DNA of 64,000 nucleotides from NCBI GenBank assembly GCA_917880885.1, contig OU862928.1, forward strand, positions 14,775,721 through 14,839,720, given 5' to 3'. The stretch comes from Limnephilus marmoratus. Lineage: Eukaryota > Arthropoda > Insecta > Trichoptera > Limnephilidae. Shown here piece after piece: positions 56,196 to 64,000 of the stretch; position 1 is the first letter of the stretch, and each line of letters opens with the position of its first letter. The notes beneath the pieces are model-generated. The model ran no database searches. It was given only the letters and a program-made list of their open reading frames with translations, and was not told the origin of the DNA. Position numbers and translations under genes: made by a program.

Positions 56196-56402
56196 TTACG
56201 TGCGAATTGAAGACATCCAATTCTGTAAACTTTATGTGCAACGATTCTACCTCTTCACCCATACCATGCTCAAATAAGATAGTTGATGGGAAAACCATTT
56301 ACTTTACTTGTAAGCAAGGTTACAGCCGCGTTGAAGGAACGAACCAGGGGATAACCTGCAGAGGCGGCCAGTGGGACAAACCCATACCCTCGTGCTCTCC
56401 AA
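56196..56402 (+). CDS. CCP-like exon A3
   Basis: Acceptor TTTTAG ends at 56195, donor GTAAGT starts at 56403; 207 nt, phase 1 at both ends. All six cysteines kept (TCEL, NFMC, PCSNK, FTCKQGY, ITCRGGQWD, SCSP). It differs from A2 by only a few residues (for example KTSNS for KSSTS and VEGTNQG for VEETNQG), so the A2/A3 duplication is younger than the split from A1. The following intron has been hit by LINE C. Confidence 0.82.
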
Positions 56403-56556
56403 GTAAGTCAAATGCTCAGCTCAATCATTTTAAAATTAAGTTCGTCTATTTGAATTCCGATTTTGCTTTCCTGAATGCGTGAATAAATGCGAATCTTATT
56501 TTTGGTTGAAAATAATCCACTTGCCGACAACCGATCAAGTTGAAACTCAGCAGATA

Positions 56557-58888
56557 TAATTTTTTTTTCTTTATTCTTCATTTTAAGCACCCGCCAAACT
56601 GCCAAAGCAGTTTGTCAGCAGGTCAATTTAAAAATATTAATATAACATTAAATCACAAATATAACAAGAAACCACAATATACAAAATACATACAGAAGAA
56701 TAACTTTGAAATAGCTACCTGCTACAATACAAAGGCATAAAATATACAGATAGACAGATAAAACACAGGCAAATTACTCTTAGTCATATTTGTACATAAG
56801 ATTACAAACAAAATCAATATAAAAAGTTTTGATCCATTAGCCACTTTTTATTTTTTTTTTTGAAATCGGTGGTGTAATTTGATTCGATTTTTATGTTCAC
56901 TGGCATCTTATTAAATATGGTAGGGACAAGATAAGTGAATGTCCGTTGTCCGTATTTATTTATAATTTTCGGAACGGATAAACCCTCATTTATACTAAAT
57001 CTAGTGCCATGTGCATGGTCAACTTTTTTTTTATATATTGAATCCGACAAAAGGTTTTGGCATACAATTTTAAACCATAATATCTCTCGAACAGGTAATA
57101 TATTAACTGACTCATATAATAATTTTATGTCTCTTCTTTGTGCATAAATACTTTTGCTTACCAAGATCTTAGTCAAAGAGTTTTGAATTGTTTGAATATA
57201 ACCTATATTTGTCTTGCACGAGTTTCCCCAAGACGTTATTCCATATCTGATAGTAGATTCCGCTAATGACAAATAAATTATTTTTAACGTACTTATGCGC
57301 ATGAAATATTTAATTTTGTAAATTCACCCAGCAATAGCTCGTAGGCGTTTGCAGATGTTGCTTATGTGAGTATCCCATTTCATATGCGTATCTACAGTTA
57401 TCCCCAAATATATATACGTTTGTACAATTTCAATGGTTCCGCATTTGCAGGATTGTGACGAATTGTGTATACACTCAAATGTATGCGATTTTATTACAGG
57501 CTAAATGGTATATTTGGCATGTGGAGATCGTATGTGCATTAATTTAGTTTTTTTGGAATTTATTATAAGACTCGCATCATGTGACAATTTCTGTAAGGAA
57601 AGGAAATCGTGCTGCATGATTTTATTGCAATCCATAATTCTTCATGCGAAATGACTAGTGCCGTATCATCTGCATTAACGTAATGTTTGACAAATGTGAA
57701 AATTTTATTCATGAGTGAAACGAATATTATATATAATGTTGGGCCGAGAATTAAGCCCTGCGGGACGCCTGTTGACATATATTTAGCTTTGCTGTAAGTT
57801 TGAAAGAGTTTCAATTTAATTTGTCGATTGTTAAAATAGTTTTTGAGTAGTTTTAGTAATTTTCCCCAAATTTCTATCGCCTCCAATATCTGTAATAGTT
57901 TTGTCGGATCAATGGTATCAAACGCTTTAGAGTTGTCTATGAATAAACCAGAATATGTTTTTTATTATTGAGTTCTTGATTTACGTAATTCAAAAAGTCT
58001 TGTAGTAACATTTCTATGCTTTTATTTTTTTGAAATCCGTATTGGTTAGGATCAATAATAGAGAAACTTTCTAGGTATTTTATTAAATTTAAGGAAATGT
58101 ATTTTTCTAGAATTTTTTCAATAGCTGGCAGTATACTGATTGGTCTGTAATTTTCTATCTCAGTATGTTTTCACCCTTTGTATATTGGCTTAATAATACT
58201 ACATTTAAGCTCATTAGGTATAACTGCTTGAGACAAGATTTTATAAATTAAATGGGTAATTACCGGACATAGAATAGTTATATGTTTTTTAATATCGAAC
58301 ATTCGAATATTGTCAATCCCCGGCGATTTGGAATTATTCAGTTGACTGATAATCCTACGTATGTCTTCACAGGTAGCTCTGGGAAGGTACATGATATGCG
58401 GCAAATCAACGGGAACTATGTTAGACGCTTTGTAGTCGCATTTGTGTAAAATCGAGCTGATGCTGTTTGAGAAGTACTCAGCGAATCTATTAACTACGAT
58501 TTTATCTGTTTGCCCATTTTTATTTAGCATATACCTTGAAATAATTTCATCGCAGTTTGTTTTTGTTTTACGTCCTAATAATTTGTTTATTTGATCCCAT
58601 GTTTTTTTGGAATTGTTGAAATAGTTTTTAAATGTTTCATTAAAATGTGTAGTTTTACTTTTTATGATTAATTTGGAAACAGTATTTCGGAATGATTTGT
58701 ATTTTTTTCGTAGTTTTTATTGGTAGGGGAATTTTTCCACCTTTTGAACAGGGAATCTCGGATTTTAATTTGTTCTAAGATGTCATCCGTTATCCACAAT
58801 GTTGTTGCAAATGGTCTTTATTTGGGGTTTGGGCAGAAAGAAATTTTACTTTTTTCATATAGGTCATTAAAAACGTTTTTGAGTTTCA
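56557..58888 (-). mobile_element. LINE C, inserted between exons A3 and B3
   Basis: T-run at 56557-56565 is the tail; the 5' end at about 58888 is inside the ORF2 linker. Against unit 2 the insertion came with loss of about 110 bp of intron (from GATATAAT to the ATATCATAAATCAATTAG block). Same family as LINE A. Confidence 0.87.
56814..58720 (-). pseudogene. LINE C ORF2 remnant (linker and reverse transcriptase)
   Basis: 58530-58171: NGQTDKIV to LNNSKSPGIDNIRMFDIKKH, the start of the RT. 57886-57563: GVPQGLILGPTLYIIFV (motif B) and NADDTALV, where motif C FADD has become NADD. 57302-56814: thumb and C-terminal part with YGQRTFTYLVPTIFNKMP. Frame breaks lie between all parts and motif A is scrambled (57900-57960). 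Confidence 0.85.
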
Positions 58889-59151
58889 TTAAACATATCA
58901 TAAATCAATTAGTCAAATTATGGAATTGTAAATTTTGATATTGCATAAATATTAAATAATAAAAACGATTGGAAATAGAAAATTGAGAGAAGCAAGAGAC
59001 ACAAGAAATACTAGAGACACTAATGATGCGTAATATAATTAGCTCGACCTGCTTTTTAGCAATCGCAGAACATTTTTCTGAATCGTTAAAGATTTTATTG
59101 ACCAAAATATCTACCTTGGCACATTCAATCATTTTACATAAACGTACATAA
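58889..59151 (+). other. Intron before pseudo-exon B3
   Basis: Matches 32580-32843 closely. The site where the B acceptor would be reads ATAA without AG. Confidence 0.75.
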
Positions 59152-59337
59152 TTCTATATCGAACTATGAAATCGATTTCTGTTATTCTGTCAGGCAACCC
59201 TTATATGAAAGACGGCTGTACTGTTGGATCCGTTTTCATCCCAGTTAGTAAAGCTGAGTACAGTTCGAATAGAACTCTTGAAAACATGACGTGCCTGGAT
59301 GGAACGTGGAACTTACAAAAACCAAAGTCGAATCTGA
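59152..59337 (+). pseudogene. CCP-like pseudo-exon B3
   Basis: Same length and open frame as B1 and B2. No acceptor AG at the matching place, donor GT changed to GG as in B2. A further cysteine is lost (PVSKAEY for PVCKAEY) on top of the LSGNP change shared with B2. Shared lesions show that the decay began before units 2 and 3 split. Confidence 0.8.
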
Positions 59338-59984
59338 GGAAGGAAGATTTTAAAATAACATTTTCATTATAATATGTTAATTCTTAGTCACTTTCTATTT
59401 CCTATCTCTGCCTTACTTTTATCCATCGTGTATAAAGGGAAGTAATTAAGAAGTTCATCTCCGAATTACAACATAAATTTGTGTCTGTACACTTTTATTT
59501 ATTTATTTACACATATACGGCACAACACATGCCATTAACATAATTGATATACATAATAATAATAGTACAACAACATGAAGAATATCAGTATAAATGTTAG
59601 TAAAATTTAAGAAAAAAGGTAAAAAGTAAGGTATTAAGTAGTGTATAAAAACTATAATGTATAAAAGTAAATTATGAAGTGCATAGTATAAAATAAAAAA
59701 TATTAAAGTACAAACTACACATTATTAGGTAAGAGTAAAAATAAGAGAGAAATAAAAGATATAAAGAGAGAAATAAAACAATAAAAAGTAAATGTATAAA
59801 TAAAAGATATCTATCTCAAGGTACCTACAAAGATTTAAATATAAAATGTAAAAAGTAAGAAATACTGGATTATGTTAACTGATATGATAAATTTTACAAG
59901 CTCCTATGATTTCTAAGGCATTAATAGTTTTAGAGTGAAGTACTGGTAGGCATAATATTATTATGTTTACATGATGTATTATAT

Positions 59985-62795
59985 TTACATAGTACTAGCA
60001 AACAAATTTAGTTTAATGCATCTTTTGTATGAAGCCAGATTACCGGCGGCGGCGTGATCAATATTAGCATATTCATTGCCTAAAATATGCAAGCGATTTA
60101 TGGTCGAGTTCTGTTCTGCGTTCGTCATAGTATTGTCACAATGGAAAGGTGTTTTGAGTCGAGTCGGTCTACAAGGTACATGGTAATTTATTAATGAGAC
60201 CAGTTCAGGGGAGTCAAACCAGTTATTGTTTATTTTAAATAAAAAAAATAAGATCATTGAGTATTCTTCTATCTTTTAACGATAAGAGTCGCATTTTTTG
60301 TAATAAAGATTCATAGTTTATGTCAACAGCGGGAATACCTAATTTGAAATTAATTGACCTGAGAAATTTGCGTTGGATTCTTTCAATGCAGTTTACGTGG
60401 CTTTTGTAGAAAGGGTTCCATATGGGGGAATTGTATTCTAAGTAACTCCTAACCAGAGTTGTATATAGTATTTTGAATGTTTGGATATTTTTGAAATCTT
60501 TACAAATTCTTACAATGAAGCCCAGCATTTTCATTGCTTTACCAGTTATTATATCAATGTGGTTGGTAAAAAGTAGTTTAGAGTCGAAGGTTATTCCGAG
60601 GTCCCTTATTACAGATACTGACAATAAACTGTGATTGTTAAAAGAATAACTATATTTGATAGGATTTTTAATTCTAAAGAAACTCATGATTTGACATTTT
60701 TTATGTTAAGTGTAAGTTTGTTAATGGTACACCATTCTACGAATTTTATAAAATTGGTTTGAATGGACAAGCAGTCGTATATATTTTTTATGATTTTATA
60801 TATTTCCATGTCATCAGCAAATAATAATATGTTAACATCAGAGAATATGGAAGTGACATCATTTATGAATAGTATAAATAATATTGGACCAAGGTGCGAA
60901 CCCTGAGGCACACCGCTAGTGGCTTCAAATTCGTAAGACAAGTGTTCTTTAATACAGACAGTTAGTACACGTTTTGATAAATAATTCTTAATCCAACATA
61001 ATAAATTACCACTTATTCCTAGTTTAGACAATTTATTTATAAGAATTTTAATGCAAACCTTATCAAAGGCTTTACTAAAATCCGTGAAAATTGAATCAAC
61101 TTGTTCTCTATTAGCAAGAGCACCAGAGATAAAATGTTCATACAGTGTAAGGTTAGTTAAGGTAGATCGTCCAGAGATAAAACCATGTTGAAATGATGAG
61201 ATATTAAATTTTATGCTTGAACATATTTTTTGAAGAATTAACTTTTAAAAAAATTTTGGTATCAACGATTGTATGCATATTGGTCTGTAATTTTCAACTA
61301 AAGACTTGTCTCCGCTTTTAAATATTGGAGTGAGAAAGCTATTTTTCCATATTTGTGGGAACTTCCCTGTTAAAAGTGATTGATTAAATAGTAGGTACAG
61401 AGGGTAAGAGACACTACCCCCACAGTTTTTTAGAAATATGGGGGGAATTTTATCTGGCCCTGAGCAAGATTTAGGTTCCAGTAGTTTGATATATACTGCA
61501 ATTTATTTAATCTCAATATGTATCTGAGAGAGTTGTAAGTTTATATCTGACTCGAAGTTTGGAATGTCTTCATCAGGGAAATCTGTTTCATATACATCCT
61601 TAAAAAATCTGCAAACAAATTGACAATTTCTTTGATTTTACAGGAAGTTTTCAGTTTATAGCGCATAGTTTCAGGTATGCCAAGGTTGTTGTTATTTTGG
61701 GCTTTACAATAGTTGAAAAAATGTTTTACATTGTTACCAATCGAAAATTCCACATTCTTAATATAATTATTATAACAAATATTTGATAATTTATTACAAT
61801 CTTTTCTCAGCTTGCAGAAAATTATAAAATCAGACAGATTTGTTGTTTCTTTGTAAATTTTATGCGCTTTTTTCTTCTCAATTACTGTGTTAATGAGGTC
61901 CTTGCTAAACCAGCGAGGGAAATTTGAAGATAATTTATAACTAATTGGGACAAAATTTTCTATGGTTTTATAAAGATGATCATAAAAGGCTTTAATATTC
62001 TCTTCGAGATTATCTCCTTCTAGTATAGACCAGTCAGTGTTATATAGATAGTCGCATATTGCAACATAATTGGCTTTATTAAAGTTAGGATATTGTGTCT
62101 GGTTTTTAATTTGGCATTTTATAGGGTTGCATAATACAGTAATATCTAAAGGTGGGTGATGAGAATCAGGGGCAAGAACTGAATCGAGTGATTTTTCAAC
62201 TGCAGTTGACAAGTCGGTACAAAGTACAATATCTAGTAATCTATTATTGTCATTTTTTACATTGTTTAATTGAACTAGGTTAAGGAAATCACATAATTCA
62301 ACTATTTCTTTTTCTGTGTCAGTTAAGCTAGAGTTTTGAGATAATGTAGAATTGTCGCGGGTGCCCCAGTTGATTTTTGGTACTATTTGGAAATTTATAC
62401 GACAGTTGTTCAATATCCTCAAAATGACCTTTGTATACACTTATGTCTGATGATGGCGGAATATAAACACTGCCTATGATATTTTATTGATTTTTACCGT
62501 TTAGTAAGATGAAAACTTGCTCCACATTACAATTTTTGGTTTTCAGAAGTTTTGAGGGATGTATCTTGTTGACAGCTATCATGACGCCACCGCCTCTGGA
62601 TTTAGCGCTGGTTTGTTGACTTCTGTCAGACCGGTAAATATGATGGTGGGGTAGACCAAGCTCAGCAGAGTTAATGGATGGTTCCAGCCAGGTTTCCGTT
62701 AGAATGAGAATGTCATGTGGCAGTGTCGGGGCATGTATTTTAAAGTCCTTAAGTTTAGTTTTCATGCCTCCGACATTTTGGTAATAGCACTTCAA
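59985..62795 (-). pseudogene. LINE B' ORF2, frameshifted
   Basis: Pieces: 62795-62484 (endonuclease front), 62440-61541 (endonuclease end and linker; SHHPPLDI kept), 61031-60684 (RT motifs B and C, FADDMEIY), 60687-60235 and 60257-59985 (thumb and tail). Breaks lie near 62480, 61540-61600, 61245, 60690 and 60245. The sequence is otherwise nearly that of LINE B, so all breaks are young. Confidence 0.92.
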
Positions 62796-62800
62796 TTTGT

Positions 62801-63512
62801 TTACATTGTGTCGTTTTTTGGAAGGGTTGTAACAATAGTTGGTTTGGAGTTTATGTACTTTATGGTAAGGTTTGGTTCACCATTCTCTTGACGGTACAAT
62901 AATTGCTTTCTTAGCTCCACCAATTGATTCCTTTGGAGGATGGTTAAGTCATTACTTACTTTGATTCCGTCTTTAAATTTGGTGCTATTACGTAAAAGAG
63001 TTCTTGGTGCGATATTGTTAGAAAATTCCAATTTAATTGGACGATTTTTGTTGGCAATTTTCTTGGCACCCAGTCGGAATACTTTGATGTTGATTAGATC
63101 TAATGACGGGTCGATAGTTTTTATAGCCGAAGTAACTTTGTCTCTATCTTCCGTAATGATGACTGCCTTTTCTTCAGACAAGCTCTCTGGAACGTTATAT
63201 AATATGACGTTTTTAGATCTGATGGCTCTATCTTCCATTTCGGTGACAATTTCGCCCATATTAATGTCAATCGGGTTGGTCCTGATGAGTTGCGTATTAT
63301 TTTTCATTGAATTTAATTCACCTTGTATTACTCCAAAATCAACAACCAATTCTGCAATCGTAGCCATAAGTTCGGTTGTTTTTGGTATTATTTTTACGAT
63401 ATTTTCCTTAGAGAATTTATTGCTTGGCTCATGAACGATTGAGATCAATCCACTGATTATCGCATTTACTTTGGTAATGTACTGAGAAGCGTTATCACTT
63501 AGAGCCATTGTT
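62801..63512 (-). CDS. LINE B' ORF1 protein, still open
   Basis: 236 codons from ATG at 63508-63510 to the stop at 62801, with MALSDNASQYITKVNAI at the front. Differs from LINE B ORF1 at about ten residues (D/N, S/T and V/I exchanges). The frame is also open upstream for about 45 codons of proline-rich sequence, which is untranslated region in LINE B. ORF2 of this copy is broken, so it could only act in trans. Confidence 0.8.
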
Positions 63513-63838
63513 ATTTTATTTTTTATATATATTTTTTTAAATAGTTTAGAACCCCTGGATTTTTGGTAGGGCGTGTAAGTACTACCTACTGCTGGCGGCG
63601 CGGGCGGTGTAGGTGCGGGCGCGGAGGGCTTATAACAACTGTCACTTGATAACACTAATCCTGGTTTTATATACTTTTAATGCACTATATACGTTTCTGA
63701 TGATACGTATACTTTAAGCCAGTATTAATTTAATATAATTCGGTGAAACACTTTGAATTCAATTCTTTTTATGACTGATTTAGATGATTTTGTTAGGATA
63801 AAATAATGCGTGTGCACTCTCCGTATTGTTGTTGTTGT

Positions 63839-64000
63839 ATTTTAATATTATTAACTTTTATAATTTATTCATAATATTATTAACTTATTAAACGACTTAC
63901 ACCAGGCCTGTCACTCATAACCGTAAATTAGAAATGGCATCGTTAATTAAAACCTTGCGCACACACATTAGCGAACTCACTCTTACATCATCTATCTCAC
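63839..64000 (+). other. Right end of unit 3
   Basis: Matches 31285-31430 of unit 1 (GACTTACACCAGGCCTGTCA and onward). Not coding. The border to a possible unit 4 is expected within about 25 bp past the window. Confidence 0.85.

Larger units (their letters stand above)
59499..63838 (-). mobile_element. LINE B', decayed sister of LINE B
   Basis: Tail (TAAA)n complement at 59499-59512, 5' (AAC)n complement at 63827-63838. Homologous to 48313-52760 throughout. It interrupts unit 3 between ACACTTTTA and TTTTAATATTATTAAC. The 5' end is full length, so the element was copied completely and later broken. Confidence 0.93.
39787..64000 (+). repeat. Exon-pair unit 3, reaching the window end
   Basis: Left part 39787-40060 matches 22442-22670 and 31824-32010. 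It resumes at about 56095 with the exon A3 acceptor side, and continues to 59498 and 63839-64000. The last bases match the sequence about 25 bp before the end of units 1 and 2, so the window stops just before the next border. Confidence 0.88.

Overview
The window is nuclear DNA of an arthropod, almost certainly an insect, and most of it is transposable elements. Spliced exons with GT/AG borders, an A+T-rich base composition, RNA polymerase III type tRNA-like units and a full set of eukaryotic mobile elements (Helitron, hAT, TA-target MITE, BEL/Pao, LTR element, Penelope, several LINE families) exclude a bacterial or viral origin. The sequence does not decide the insect order.

Layout. Positions 1-2364 hold an array of six near-identical tRNA-like genes on a 418-bp unit, two on the minus strand followed by four on the plus strand. 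3723-5953 is a gutted Helitron with both exact ends. 7515-10080 is a decayed BEL/Pao retrotransposon. 11168-13836 is a hAT-type element with an exact 8-bp target duplication, filled with a GC-rich nested repeat array. From 14030 onward there is a plus-strand host gene made of complement-control-protein (CCP/sushi-like) exons. The first exon (14030-14241) is a sushi module. A pair of exons, A and B, then occurs three times: A1/B1 (22777-22977, 23526-23711), A2/B2 (32135-32341, 32844-33029) and A3/B3 (56196-56402, 59152-59337). Each pair sits in a copy of one tandemly duplicated intronic unit. The best guess for the parent gene is an insect modular serine protease (HP14/MSP type) or another CCP-rich secreted recognition protein. 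No LDL-receptor or protease exon is visible here.

The three units have been blown up by insertions. Unit 1 (22442-31449) carries Helitron ends, a tRNA-derived SINE-like piece, a chimeric LINE and a foldback element. Unit 2 (31824-39786) is separated from unit 1 by a TA-target MITE and carries a Penelope element with a degenerate hammerhead ribozyme and a 4.6-kb LINE. Unit 3 (39787 to the window end) carries a LINE fragment that was itself hit by a 173-bp hAT MITE and by a 13.6-kb LTR element. That LTR element contains two LINEs, one with two apparently intact ORFs. Unit 3 also holds a further LINE between its exons and, near the end, a decayed sister of the intact LINE. Because the units are paralogous, each serves as the empty site for insertions in the others, which fixes several insertion borders to the base.

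How it works together: A exons keep frame, cysteines and both splice sites in all three units. B exons keep them only in unit 1; in units 2 and 3 both splice sites are gone. This suggests a mosaic receptor or protease gene that gains modules by unit duplication and loses others by splice-site decay while its introns collect mobile elements.
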